DNA of 64,000 bases from CAXXOK01 sp964584315 (GCA_964584315.1 CAZOZO010000016.1:1-64000), one strand, 5' to 3'. Positions 1 to 7,947 are shown, counted from the first letter of the stretch. The notes: generated by a model from the letters alone, not told the origin. Translations and numbers: made by a program.

Positions 1-62
1 TCGCTATCCGCGAGGGTGGCCGCACGGTCGGTTCCGGCGTCGTCGCCAAGGTGATTGAGTAA
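1..62 (+). CDS. tuf: Elongation factor Tu, C-terminal end (partial)
   Basis: The last 19 codons of EF-Tu, the GTPase that brings aminoacyl-tRNA to the ribosome. The reading frame starting at base 3 gives AIREGGRTVGSGVVAKVIE followed by TAA; the GRTVGxGVV tail is diagnostic of the EF-Tu third beta-barrel. The 5' part lies outside the window. It precedes rpmG-secE-nusG, a common tuf placement in bacteria. A GC-rich hairpin at about 103-124 follows without a T-tract, so it is not a clear terminator and read-through into rpmG is plausible. Confidence 0.95.
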   Translation, partial: AIREGGRTVGSGVVAKVIE

Positions 63-211
63 GCTCCCTACACGTCCCGCGCGCGCAAGCGCCAAGGCCC
101 ATGCGCCGCCCTGAGAGGCGGCGCGGGCGCGGGGCATACGGTCTATTCCGCCGAGGGTCGCGTATGGAGCGCACGCCCGAGGCTCACAACCTGAACTAGG
201 AGGTGGCGGAC

Positions 212-373
212 ATGGCTAGCGTTGCCCGCAACAAGATCATGCTGGCTTGCACCGAATGCAAACAGCGGAATTACAACTCCATGAAAAACAAGAAAAACAC
301 CCCTGATCGCGTGGAGCTCAACAAATACTGCCGTTTCTGCAAGAAGCACACCGCGCATCGCGAAACGAAGTAA
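212..373 (+). CDS. rpmG: 50S ribosomal protein L33
   Basis: A 53-residue large-subunit ribosomal protein. It keeps the zinc-ribbon cysteine pairs of the C+ form of L33 (CTEC near residue 13 and CRFC near residue 41), plus a basic C-terminus, and has normal length for the family. The ATG sits 8 nt downstream of a strong AGGAGG (198-203). It is followed 24 nt later by secE, the usual rpmG-secE-nusG order. C+ L33 binds zinc, and zinc-free paralogues often exist elsewhere in Firmicute genomes; none is seen here. Confidence 0.95.
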   Translation: MASVARNKIMLACTECKQRNYNSMKNKKNTPDRVELNKYCRFCKKHTAHRETK

Positions 374-397
374 CGCGAGCGAGAAGGAGTGAGTAAC

Positions 398-661
398 ATG
401 GCTGACGAAAAGAAGGCGGTGGCCAAGGGCAAAAAAGCAAACTTTTTTGTCCGTTTTGGGCGCGGGTTTGTGAACTTCTTCAAGAAGATCGGCCTGTCGT
501 TCAAAAACATGTGGCACGAGCTGCAAAAGGTCACCTGGCCCACCCGCGACAAGCTGATTAACTACATCATCATTGTCGTGCTGGCCTTGGTGTTCCTGAT
601 GCTGATTATCGGCTTCATGGACATGGGCGCATCCGCGCTTGTGAACCTGATGATGAGGTAA
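398..661 (+). CDS. secE: Preprotein translocase subunit SecE
   Basis: An 87-residue essential small subunit of the SecYEG translocon in the inner membrane. It has a lysine-rich cytoplasmic N-terminus, the conserved amphipathic segment WHELQKVTWPTRDKL (about residues 38-52), and one C-terminal transmembrane helix. The in-frame GTG at 389 was rejected: GAGAAGGAG (381-389) lies 8 nt before the ATG at 398 and overlaps the GTG. The next gene, nusG, begins 4 nt after the stop, consistent with cotranscription. Confidence 0.95.
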   Translation: MADEKKAVAKGKKANFFVRFGRGFVNFFKKIGLSFKNMWHELQKVTWPTRDKLINYIIIVVLALVFLMLIIGFMDMGASALVNLMMR

Positions 662-665
662 GGAA

Positions 666-1199
666 ATGGCCGAAAAGAACAAGGAGCCTTGCTGGTATGT
701 CGTGCATACCTATTCGGGCTACGAGAACAAGGTCAAGGACAACATCGAGAAATCGGTGGAAAACAACGGGATGCAGGATCTGATCCTCGACGTGCGCGTG
801 CCTGTGGAGGACGTGGTCGAGATCAAGAACAACCGCCGCGTCAAGAGCCAGCGCAAGGTCTACCCCGGCTATGTGCTTGTGCATATGATCGAGACCAGCG
901 AGAGCTGGTATCTGGTGCGCAACACGCGCGGGGTAACGGGCTTTGTGGGCCCTGACAGCAAACCCGTGCCCCTGACCCCCGAAGAGGTGGAGATGATGCT
1001 ATCCACGCAGATTAACAGCGTGGAGTTTGGCATCGCCATCGGCGAAGAGGTACGCATCCTGTCCGGCCCGCTGGAGAACTTTACCGGCGTGGTAGAGGAC
1101 GTGGACACCGTGCGGCAGAAGCTGACCGTCAAGGTGAAGATGTTCCTCGGCCGCGAAATGCCTGTGGAAGTTGACCTGCAAGACGTGGTCAAGGTCTGA
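666..1199 (+). CDS. nusG: Transcription termination/antitermination protein NusG
   Basis: A 177-residue elongation factor that binds RNA polymerase and links it to Rho or the ribosome. It shows the NGN domain start CWYVVHTYSGYENKV, the basic KVYPGYVLV strand, the RNTRGVTGFVG motif, and a C-terminal KOW domain (about residues 125-177, GPLENFTGVVEDVD). Length is typical. The start uses AAGGA directly upstream. It is followed by a 173-nt leader before rplK that carries an L1-type hairpin. Confidence 0.97.
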   Translation: MAEKNKEPCWYVVHTYSGYENKVKDNIEKSVENNGMQDLILDVRVPVEDVVEIKNNRRVKSQRKVYPGYVLVHMIETSESWYLVRNTRGVTGFVGPDSKPVPLTPEEVEMMLSTQINSVEFGIAIGEEVRILSGPLENFTGVVEDVDTVRQKLTVKVKMFLGREMPVEVDLQDVVKV

Positions 1200-1318
1200 C
1201 ACACAAAGTAACCCCCGCCGCGCACGCGGCGCGGCCCGGCGCGTGAAACAACCGCGCCCGGCGGGAGACCGCCGCTACACCCCGCCCCGCCCGGGGCACG
1301 GCTTCGGGCGCCGGGGTC

Positions 1319-1350
1319 GTGGGAGGAACGAAACCGTTCCGCATCACCAC
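1319..1350 (+). promoter_or_regulatory. Probable L1-binding autoregulatory hairpin upstream of rplK
   Basis: An outer stem GTGG (1319-1322) / CCAC (1347-1350) and an inner stem GGAACG (1325-1330) / CGTTCC (1335-1340) enclose an asymmetric internal loop (GA versus GCATCA). This is the geometry of the L1 mRNA site that mimics the 23S rRNA target and represses rplKA translation. The hairpin ends 22 nt before the rplK start, close to the ribosome-binding site. The match is by eye and has not been covariance-tested. Confidence 0.6.
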
Positions 1351-1372
1351 AAACTGAGGAGGTTCCATTACC

Positions 1373-1798
1373 ATGGCAAAGAAAGTAACCGCGATGATCA
1401 AGCTGCAAGTTCCCGCCGCCAAGGCAACGCCCGCGCCGCCGATCGGCCCCGCGCTTGGCCAGCACGGCGTGAACATCCCGGGTTTCTGCAAGGAGTTCAA
1501 CGAGCGCACCCAGAAGGATGCGGGCCTGATCATCCCCGTGGTGATCACCGTTTACTCCGACCGCACGTTCACCTTCATCACCAAGACGCCGCCGGTGCCC
1601 GTGCTCATCAAAAAAGAGCTGGGTCTCGAGCATGCCAGCGGCCGCCCCAACCGCGACAAGGTGGGCAAGCTCACCAAGGCGCAGGTGCATAAAATCGCCG
1701 AGCTCAAACGCCCCGACGTGAACGCCACCGATATCGAGAGCATCGAGAGCATGGTGGCCGGCACCGCACGCTCCATGGGCATCACGGTTGAGGAATAA
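1373..1798 (+). CDS. rplK: 50S ribosomal protein L11
   Basis: A 141-residue protein of the GTPase-associated centre that binds 23S rRNA helices 43-44. The N-terminal motif PPIGPALGQHGVNI is fully conserved, and the C-terminal rRNA-binding domain is present (ATDIESIESMVAGTARSMG). Full length. The GAGGAGG at 1356-1362 is 10 nt from the ATG. It sits between nusG and rplA as in most bacteria. Confidence 0.98.
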   Translation: MAKKVTAMIKLQVPAAKATPAPPIGPALGQHGVNIPGFCKEFNERTQKDAGLIIPVVITVYSDRTFTFITKTPPVPVLIKKELGLEHASGRPNRDKVGKLTKAQVHKIAELKRPDVNATDIESIESMVAGTARSMGITVEE

Positions 1799-1807
1799 AG
1801 AAACGAT

Positions 1808-1838
1808 TGTGGGAGGACAAAGTGCCGTTATTACCACA
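1808..1838 (+). promoter_or_regulatory. Second L1-type hairpin, between rplK and rplA
   Basis: TGTGG / CCACA outer pairing (about 1808-1812 with 1834-1838) and a short inner GGAC / GTGCC pairing with a bulged G reproduce the GTGGGAGG...CCAC pattern seen upstream of rplK. It ends just before the rplA Shine-Dalgarno GGGAGG. Two copies would let free L1 control both cistrons. The inner stem is weaker than in the first copy. Confidence 0.45.
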
Positions 1839-1853
1839 GGGAGGATTTGAACG

Positions 1854-2543
1854 ATGAAACACGGAAAGAAGTACACAGACAGCATCAAGCTGATCGACCC
1901 CCTGAAGGCCTATGACCCTGAGGAGGCCGTCTCGCTCGTATGCCAGACCAGCAAGGCCAAGTTTGACGAGACCATCGAAATTTCCATTCGCCTTGGCGTC
2001 GACCCCCGCCATGCGGACCAGCAGGTTCGCGGCGCGGTGGTGCTGCCCAACGGTACCGGCCGCGTGACCCGCGTGCTGGTAATCACCAAGGGCGACAAAG
2101 CCAAGGAAGCGGAAGCCGCCGGCGCGGACTTCATCGGCGCTGAGGAAATGGTGCAGAAGATCCAGACGGAAAACTGGTTCGGCTACGACGTGATCGTCGC
2201 CACGCCCGACATGATGGGCGTGATCGGCCGCATCGGCCGTATCCTGGGCCCCAAGGGCCTGATGCCGAACCCCAAGTCCGGCACTGTGACCACGGATCTG
2301 GCGAAGGCCATCAACGATATCAAAGCCGGTAAGGTGGAGTATCGTGTGGACAAGACCGCCATCATCCACTGCCCCGTTGGCAAGGCGAGCTTTGGCCCCG
2401 AGAAGCTGGGCGAGAACCTCAAAGTGCTGATGGACGCCATCAACAAGGCAAAGCCTGCGACCGCCAAGGGCATCTACGTGCGCTCGCTGTACCTCAGCGC
2501 CACGATGGGCCCCGCCGTCAAGGTGAACCCGCTGAAGTTCTAA
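1854..2543 (+). CDS. rplA: 50S ribosomal protein L1
   Basis: A 229-residue protein of the L1 stalk and translational repressor of its own operon. The signature GRIGRILGPKGLMPNPKSGT (about residues 124-143) is intact, as is the C-terminal RSLYLSATMGPAVKVNP. GGGAGG lies about 10 nt upstream of the ATG. An intrinsic terminator follows 21 nt after the stop. Unusually for a Firmicute, rplJ and rplL do not follow; instead the coding strand flips. Confidence 0.98.
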   Translation: MKHGKKYTDSIKLIDPLKAYDPEEAVSLVCQTSKAKFDETIEISIRLGVDPRHADQQVRGAVVLPNGTGRVTRVLVITKGDKAKEAEAAGADFIGAEEMVQKIQTENWFGYDVIVATPDMMGVIGRIGRILGPKGLMPNPKSGTVTTDLAKAINDIKAGKVEYRVDKTAIIHCPVGKASFGPEKLGENLKVLMDAINKAKPATAKGIYVRSLYLSATMGPAVKVNPLKF

Positions 2544-2564
2544 ACCCCTGTCAGTCAACCAAAA

Positions 2565-2596
2565 GCGGAGCGTCTGCAAAGGCGCTCCGCTTTTTT
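2565..2596 (+). terminator. Intrinsic terminator after rplA
   Basis: An 8-bp stem GCGGAGCG (2565-2572) / CGCTCCGC (2583-2590), a 10-nt loop and six T residues (2591-2596). It ends the tuf-side ribosomal protein transcript. Confidence 0.9.
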
Positions 2597-2688
2597 GATA
2601 CAGACCAGCATCCCGCCATCGCGCCCTGCTGCGGGTGGGTGGGGGCCGCATTATGTTCTGTCGCTTGGCATACGGCCTCCAGGGTGCA

Positions 2689-2728
2689 GGGGCTTTGCCC
2701 CTTCATCCCACAAGGGCAATTACCCTTG
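2689..2728. repeat. Pair of short palindromes in an intergenic element (REP-like)
   Basis: GGGGC ttt GCCCC (2689-2701) is followed by CAAGGG caatta CCCTTG (2711-2728). Such tandem GGGGCTTTGCCCC / AAGGGCAATTACCCTT units recur between genes in many Clostridia. A related GGGGCAATGCCC stretch lies near 63263-63274. It has no coding potential. Function unknown. Confidence 0.4.
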
Positions 2729-2765
2729 ACGCTGCTTTCGCTGCGGCGCGGGATATGCTCATATC

Positions 2766-2793
2766 AAAAGGAGAGTGCCCGTTGGCGCTCCCC
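2766..2793 (-). terminator. Intrinsic terminator of the NAGPA-Lgt-like-CapA operon
   Basis: On the minus strand, GGGGAGCGCC (2793-2784), an AACG loop, then GGCACTCTCC (2779-2770) followed by TTTT (2769-2766). It lies about 50 nt past the stop of the last CapA gene. Confidence 0.75.
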
Positions 2794-2844
2794 TTCTTCT
2801 TTCTTTGGCGCTTCTTATGAAGCTCCCAGCTCGTGTTGGGTCAC

Positions 2845-4821
2845 TTACTCGATTTCCCCCACTGCGTTCAGCTCCACTACGCCTGTTTCCAAAAACGTTT
2901 CCGGCAGGTTCACATACCCGTCATACGTTTTGGCTGCGCGCAAAAACGCCCACACCTTGCGGCGCGATGCCTCGTCGGTCAGCACGTAAGGCTGGTAATC
3001 CGGCGCGCGCTGGGTCATGCAGGGCACGACGGTCAGGCGCTTCAGGCGCACGCCGCTATCCGTGCGCTCATATGCAAGCTGGAAGATGCCGGTCGAGGGC
3101 TCCACCTTGCTCATGGTGCCAAAAATGAAGTTGCCCGTGCTGAACAGCACCGGCTTGCCCTTATAGAACTGCACGGGCTGAAGCACATGCGGGTGGTGCC
3201 CCCACACCGCGTCCGCGCCCATGTCGATGATCTTGGCGGCATAGCTGGGCTGGCCGCTCTTGGGGGCCATGAACGTTTCGCGGCCCCAGTGCAGGCTCAC
3301 GACCACCACATCGCAGCCCGCGGCCCTGAGCTCCTTGATTTGCCGCTCGATCACGGGCAGCGTCTCGTTCTGCGGGTAGGAATAACCCGCAAACCCAAAG
3401 AGGATGCCCCCGCGCTGCACGGTACAGGTCGTGCCGCTTGCGTTGCCCTTGCCATCCACCAGCGTGCCAAAGTGCCCAACCTCCGCGCCCTCCAGCGCGG
3501 CCAACGTATCGGCATAGCCCTGCGTGCCAAAGTCGAAGCAGTGGTTGTTCACGGTGTTGACTGTGTCGATGCCGCCTTCCGTCAGCACGGAGACAAACTC
3601 CGGCGGGGCGAGCAGCGGAAACATCTTGCCGCTCGCGTCGGTGCTGTTGGTCAGGCACACCTCCAGGTTGGCGGCGGTCAGGTTGTCCGCGGTGAGCACG
3701 TCTCGTACGCGGGCAAAAGCCCAGTCCATGCCGCCCCTGCGGATGGCCTCGGTTAGGCCGTTTTTGCTCAGGCGGTACTGATAGGCGTCGCCCACGCTCA
3801 CATCCCCGATGAGGGAGAGCGTCGTGAGCCCATCCTCCGCCTGCGCGGCGGGCGCCGCAGTGGATGCCATGGGCGTTGCGGTCGTCATGGCTGAAGTGGC
3901 GGTAGCGGACGCATCCAACGCAGGCGTGGCAGTCAAGACCGGCGTGGCGGTGGCCGAGACACCCGTCGCTTCGTCCGTGCCAGCAGGCATGTTCGTTTGT
4001 GGTGCGGGGCTGGTCGCGGGTGTGCCATCCGGCGTTGCGGTTGCAGACATGCCCGTCACGCCTTCGGGCTGCGCTTTCAGGGCCACTTGCCACGGATTTT
4101 CTTCCGTGCCGTCACCACCGGTGATGTCGCACTGGTTCAAGTCCAGCAGCATCGCAGGCCGCAGCCCGATGTTCACGCGCGTGTAGGCGCCGTAGCTCAG
4201 GTGTCCGTTGTACCCCACGATCTGCAGCTTATAGCCCACCGGGTCCTTCACAGCGGCCACCCAATAGGGCGCGTTGCCAAGCCGGTCGTGGTACACGCCC
4301 TGCGCGGCGGCATAGGGCGTTACGGTCGCCAGCCGCGTGGGGCCCTCGCCGTAGCGCGCGGTGCTGAAGCCGTAGGCCGGCGTCAAAAACTGATCGTCGG
4401 TCAGGGGGTACAGCTTGCCGAAGTCGCCCGCGACCAGCGCCGCGGAAAGCCCCGTATCGCCGAGGATGGCTGGCAGCATGGTGCTGTTCAGCCATGCGCA
4501 CAGGTCGCTCTGGGCAAAACTCGTGATGCGGCGGTATGTGCGCGCCTTGATGACCTGCGCGTCGCTTTCAAAGATCACCTGCTGCGCGTCGATCACATGC
4601 TCGGTCATGAGCAGCGCGCGCCCGTCCGTCACATCCAGCGAGCGCCACAGCAGCGGCTGCACCTCGCCATCCTTTCCCTGCGGATAGTTGCCCACGCTGA
4701 AATACGCATACCCCAGCCCCTTCACATAGCCGCGCGGCGCGGGTACGGCCAGCGCGGGCGTGCAGAACGCCAGCGCCGCGGCCAACATGAGCGTCAGGCA
4801 GGCGATGCGGCGGCGTTTCAT
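2845..4821 (-). CDS. Secreted CapA-family protein with N-terminal DUF6273-like domain
   Basis: A 658-residue exported protein. A signal peptide (about 1-25, ending ALA) is followed by a domain resembling DUF6273 (WRSLDV near residue 55, LNSTML further on). Next comes an Ala/Thr/Pro-rich linker (about 250-325) and a CapA/PgsA metallophosphatase-like domain (about 335-600). Its motifs are IGDVSVG, AANLEVCL, VNNHCFDFG, SLHWGRE, GHHPHVLQ and STGNFIFG. CapA proteins act in poly-gamma-glutamate or other envelope polymer export or turnover; the substrate here is unknown. The start was set at the ATG that overlaps the upstream stop in ATGA. Last gene of a four-gene operon. Confidence 0.85.
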   Translation of the reverse strand: MKRRRIACLTLMLAAALAFCTPALAVPAPRGYVKGLGYAYFSVGNYPQGKDGEVQPLLWRSLDVTDGRALLMTEHVIDAQQVIFESDAQVIKARTYRRITSFAQSDLCAWLNSTMLPAILGDTGLSAALVAGDFGKLYPLTDDQFLTPAYGFSTARYGEGPTRLATVTPYAAAQGVYHDRLGNAPYWVAAVKDPVGYKLQIVGYNGHLSYGAYTRVNIGLRPAMLLDLNQCDITGGDGTEENPWQVALKAQPEGVTGMSATATPDGTPATSPAPQTNMPAGTDEATGVSATATPVLTATPALDASATATSAMTTATPMASTAAPAAQAEDGLTTLSLIGDVSVGDAYQYRLSKNGLTEAIRRGGMDWAFARVRDVLTADNLTAANLEVCLTNSTDASGKMFPLLAPPEFVSVLTEGGIDTVNTVNNHCFDFGTQGYADTLAALEGAEVGHFGTLVDGKGNASGTTCTVQRGGILFGFAGYSYPQNETLPVIERQIKELRAAGCDVVVVSLHWGRETFMAPKSGQPSYAAKIIDMGADAVWGHHPHVLQPVQFYKGKPVLFSTGNFIFGTMSKVEPSTGIFQLAYERTDSGVRLKRLTVVPCMTQRAPDYQPYVLTDEASRRKVWAFLRAAKTYDGYVNLPETFLETGVVELNAVGEIE

Positions 4822-5873
4822 TCGATAACCTCGCTTTGCCCGGAGGGCAGGTAGGCGTAGTCTCGGTATCCGTCGGTCTCCGTTTCGGGCGCGGGCTGGC
4901 TTTCGCTGTCGCGGTCGATCAGTTTCCATGCCGCCTGCGCCTGCTCGCCCGATACCAGCACGGGCTGATAGTTGTTATGCACCGGCTCTCCGCTGATGTT
5001 CGCGGCGTACAGGCGCAACTGCTGGCCCAGATAAAGTTTATCGTCGCTGAAGGTGAGCGTGACGCGGGCGACCACCGTTTCGTTACTGCGTACGGTGGCG
5101 TTGCCGCCAAACACGAAATTGCCGATACTGTACAGAATGCTGCGCTGGCCGCAGACCTCCACGCCCTGCAAAACGTGCGGGTGCGTGCCGATCACCACAT
5201 CCGCGCCGGAATCGACCAGCAGGCGGGCGATCAGCGTCTGGTTACGGCTGTGCAGGCCGTCGTACTCCTGCCCGGCGTGCACCATGACCACTACCGCGTC
5301 CGCACCCGCGTCGCGCGCGCGCTGTACGGCATCCTTCATCATTTTGCGCTTGGCGAAGTAGCCCGCTGCATAGATGCTCACCACGCCGATTTTGACACCC
5401 TTGACCTCGACTACGTAGGGGTTGCCGGTATCCACCGGCTGCACGCCAGCAGCCGCCAGCGCGGCCCACGTGCTCTCGTAGCCCAGCGTGCCGTAATCGC
5501 CGGTGTGGTTGTTGGCGAGGGTCGCGACCTCCACGCTACCCAACTTCATGATTTGCGCAAACGTGGGCAGGCCGCGGAAGCAATACGTCTTGTTGGCCTT
5601 ACGGCCCGCGTCCGTCTTGAGCACGCCTTCAAAATTGGCGATGGTCAGGTCGTCTTCCGCCAGCAGCGGCCGCACCTTTTCAAAGAAGTAGCCGTAGCCC
5701 TCGCGCTCGGCCACCTTGGCGAAGCCGTGATCCTGCCCCATGAGCCGCTCCTCGCAGCCGATGGTACAATCCCCCAGAAAGGTAAGCGTCACCTGCCTGT
5801 CCGCCAGTGCCGCTTGGGCGGCAAAGAGGGCAAGAAGCAGCGCCGCCAGCAGTGCCCGCGCCTTACGCACCAT
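4818..5873 (-). CDS. Secreted CapA-family protein
   Basis: A 351-residue protein with a signal peptide (about 1-25, ending ALA) and one CapA domain covering most of the rest. Motifs are FLGDCTIG (about 30-37), IANFEGVL, LANNHTGDYG, MVHAGQEYD, GTHPHVLQGVEV and YSIGNFVFGG. These conserved Asp/Asn/His residues are the presumed metal ligands of the family. The C-terminus is short and acidic. It overlaps the downstream CapA gene by 4 nt and the Lgt-like gene by 11 nt. Tandem, non-identical CapA proteins suggest two steps on one envelope substrate; that is inference. Confidence 0.87.
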   Translation of the reverse strand: MVRKARALLAALLLALFAAQAALADRQVTLTFLGDCTIGCEERLMGQDHGFAKVAEREGYGYFFEKVRPLLAEDDLTIANFEGVLKTDAGRKANKTYCFRGLPTFAQIMKLGSVEVATLANNHTGDYGTLGYESTWAALAAAGVQPVDTGNPYVVEVKGVKIGVVSIYAAGYFAKRKMMKDAVQRARDAGADAVVVMVHAGQEYDGLHSRNQTLIARLLVDSGADVVIGTHPHVLQGVEVCGQRSILYSIGNFVFGGNATVRSNETVVARVTLTFSDDKLYLGQQLRLYAANISGEPVHNNYQPVLVSGEQAQAAWKLIDRDSESQPAPETETDGYRDYAYLPSGQSEVIE

Positions 5874-6822
5874 GGGCCGCCCTCCCCTCGCAGGCGATGC
5901 GCAGCCGCAGCGCCACAATGCCGATCACCAGCAGCGCCAGCGCCATTGCACCATACAGGATTTCGTTGGGGATGGTCGATTTGTCCAGCCCGAACTCTAC
6001 CGCGACCAGCCCCCCGGCGCACACTGCGAACGTGGCTACTGTCGCCACGGCGCGCGCACGGGTGGGCCGATAACGCCTGAGCCAAATCAGTAGCGCGACC
6101 CCCGCCATCAGCAAGCCCCACAACTGGTTCACGCGCACAAAGCCGAAGCGCAAAAAATCATCCGCGCGCAGGCTTTCCAAAAAGATCTGTGCGAGCCCAA
6201 GCAGCAGCATGGCCGTGAGCGCAGCGTCGCCGCGCAGCCTGCCCGCACGCCGCATCCAAAGCAATACGCCCGCGCAAATCAAAAGCGCCACAGCCGCCTC
6301 ATAGACGAACACGGGCAGTACATATTCCCCATAGGGGTTGGGCACAGCGAAGGGAAAGCGCCACAGCGCTTCGTTATCCACATACAGGCCCACGCCGTCC
6401 AGCGTGAAGCACTCGGCCAGCCGCACGCCCGCCAGTACCAGCAGCGCGGGCGGGGCAGCGATATCCAACGCGTCGGCTGTGGCGCGCCCGCTCACGCGCG
6501 CGTAGAGCAGCGCGCCCAGCACCACCCCAACGGACGCGCCAGCCAGCGAGTAGCCGCCCAGCCACGCACTGTACCAAAAGCCCGCCGCATAGTCCACGGC
6601 GATGAAGCGCCAGCGCACCAGCAGGTAAAAAAGCCGCGCGAAAAAAAGCCCCGCGGGCAGCAGGTACAGCGCAATGCGCAGCCCCTCCGCAGGCTTTTGA
6701 AAACGCCCGCCCGCCAGCGCGCACAGCAGCAGACACGAAAGCAGCGTGGCCAGCGCCACGCAAAGGCCATAAGGGTATACGTCCATGGTAAGCAGGGTAA
6801 AGAGGCGCGCAGGTTCGGTCAT
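5863..6822 (-). CDS. Divergent prolipoprotein diacylglyceryl transferase (Lgt) homologue
   Basis: A 319-residue polytopic membrane protein with about eight hydrophobic helices. Lgt landmarks can be aligned: GGYSLAGASVG matches the Lgt GG-x-S-x-HGG-x-x-G segment, GVRLAECF matches GRLGNF, and FLESLRADD matches the VEFFRQPD segment. The catalytic histidine of the HGG motif is replaced by Ala and the Asn after RLG is changed, while both key arginines remain. It is therefore unlikely to be the housekeeping Lgt and may use another substrate. GAGGAG lies 8 nt before the ATG. The neighbours are extracytoplasmic enzymes. Confidence 0.7.
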   Translation of the reverse strand: MTEPARLFTLLTMDVYPYGLCVALATLLSCLLLCALAGGRFQKPAEGLRIALYLLPAGLFFARLFYLLVRWRFIAVDYAAGFWYSAWLGGYSLAGASVGVVLGALLYARVSGRATADALDIAAPPALLVLAGVRLAECFTLDGVGLYVDNEALWRFPFAVPNPYGEYVLPVFVYEAAVALLICAGVLLWMRRAGRLRGDAALTAMLLLGLAQIFLESLRADDFLRFGFVRVNQLWGLLMAGVALLIWLRRYRPTRARAVATVATFAVCAGGLVAVEFGLDKSTIPNEILYGAMALALLVIGIVALRLRIACEGRAAHGA

Positions 6823-6851
6823 GGGGTTTGCTCCTCAGCGGCGGCGCCGCG

Positions 6852-7748
6852 TTACTCGGGCTTGACCAGTGTGGCAAAATAGAGGATGTCGCATATCGCG
6901 CGCACCTTGTGGGTGCTGAGCGCGTTGATCTTCTCGTTGTTCAGCACCATGGTGGAGCTGCTGCCCCCGTCCAGATTGTAGGCGGTCTGGCAGCCCAGGC
7001 CCTGCATCAGCTCGGCGGTCTGCGCCAGCGTCAGCCCCACGGAATCGGGGTTCTCCGGCCCCTCGGTGGCCACGCAGAGGTAGCTCAGCGGCCCATCCTG
7101 GCCGATCACCATACGCTGGGTAGGCTTGTCGGAGGCGACCAGCAGGTTCTCGGTGATGGGCATGGCCTGCCCCTGCACCACCAGCGCGGGTCCAAAGCTG
7201 AACGAGTTGACCACCGTGCCCCCAAACGCGGCGATGCTCTCGCTGGTCGCGTTTTGGATGATGTTCAGGTCGCCCTTGTCGTCGATCAGCAGCACATCGC
7301 CGCCCTCGCGGGGGTTGTCGCGGTAGGCTGTGCCCTGCCGCACGATGTAGCCCTTATTGTCGAAGTTGAAGTAATCCCCATTGATGGCGAACACCGCGTT
7401 GTACCGCTTGGCCAGGCGCGCGGCGGGCATGTCGCGCGAGGTGCCGAACTTGGCGGCCATCGCCGTGCGCAGCTGCGACGGGTCGGCGATCTTGATGCGC
7501 GCGACCAGAATGGTGGTATCGTACTTGCGCATCTCCTCCACCGTGATGGACAGGCTCGCGTCCTGATAGCCCTTTCCATCCGCCAGATAGGCGGCGGGGT
7601 CGGGCACGGGGCAGGGCGCGTCGGTAAGCGGGAGCGGCGTGAGCGCCTGCTCCGCATAGGCGGCGGAGAGCGGCGCGCCGGAGGGCAGCAGTACCATCAA
7701 CAGACAGAGCATCAACAACAGCATCAATACGCGCAGGATCAACTTCAT
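6852..7748 (-). CDS. Phosphodiester glycosidase family (NAGPA domain) exoenzyme
   Basis: A 298-residue protein with an N-terminal signal anchor (about 5-32) and a C-terminal NAGPA-type domain. Hallmarks are FAINGDYFNFDNKGY (about 117-131) and the near-C-terminal NLDGGSSSTMVLNN. The family includes the mammalian uncovering enzyme and bacterial enzymes or surface proteins acting on GlcNAc-1-phosphodiesters, for example wall teichoic acid or capsule linkages. The bacterial substrate here is not known. First gene of an operon with the Lgt-like and CapA genes (29-nt gap). Confidence 0.85.
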   Translation of the reverse strand: MKLILRVLMLLLMLCLLMVLLPSGAPLSAAYAEQALTPLPLTDAPCPVPDPAAYLADGKGYQDASLSITVEEMRKYDTTILVARIKIADPSQLRTAMAAKFGTSRDMPAARLAKRYNAVFAINGDYFNFDNKGYIVRQGTAYRDNPREGGDVLLIDDKGDLNIIQNATSESIAAFGGTVVNSFSFGPALVVQGQAMPITENLLVASDKPTQRMVIGQDGPLSYLCVATEGPENPDSVGLTLAQTAELMQGLGCQTAYNLDGGSSSTMVLNNEKINALSTHKVRAICDILYFATLVKPE

Positions 7749-7857
7749 TCCCAGTTTCCCCCATCGTCACGCTCGCGCGCGGGCGCGGCGTAGCTATATT
7801 CGCGGCCATGGGGCCGTTTCCCTTGCGGCGCGGCAAAAAACCGCGCGGATCGCCCCT

Positions 7858-7863
7858 ATTGTA
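7858..7863 (-). promoter_or_regulatory. Candidate -10 element for the NAGPA operon
   Basis: On the minus strand TGGTACAAT gives a TGn-extended -10 (TACAAT at 7863-7858), about 110 nt upstream of the NAGPA start. No good -35 is visible, so this is tentative. Confidence 0.35.
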
Positions 7864-7917
7864 CCACAAGCGGCGGCCCGCTTGCGCACCCGCAGGCGCC
7901 AAAAATCAAATTTACAT

Positions 7918-7947
7918 TTGACGGGCGGCCGCTTTTCGCCCTATACT
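7918..7947 (+). promoter_or_regulatory. Sigma-A-type promoter for the YARHG protein
   Basis: TTGACG (7918-7923), an 18-nt spacer and TATACT (7942-7947), about 90 nt upstream of the ATG at 8036. It sits in an AT-richer stretch of the divergent intergenic region. Confidence 0.75.

Noticed and set aside
62..211. tRNA gene between tuf and rpmG
   Set aside because: Several Firmicutes have tRNAs in this area, but no TTCGA-type T-loop or cloverleaf arms can be folded here.
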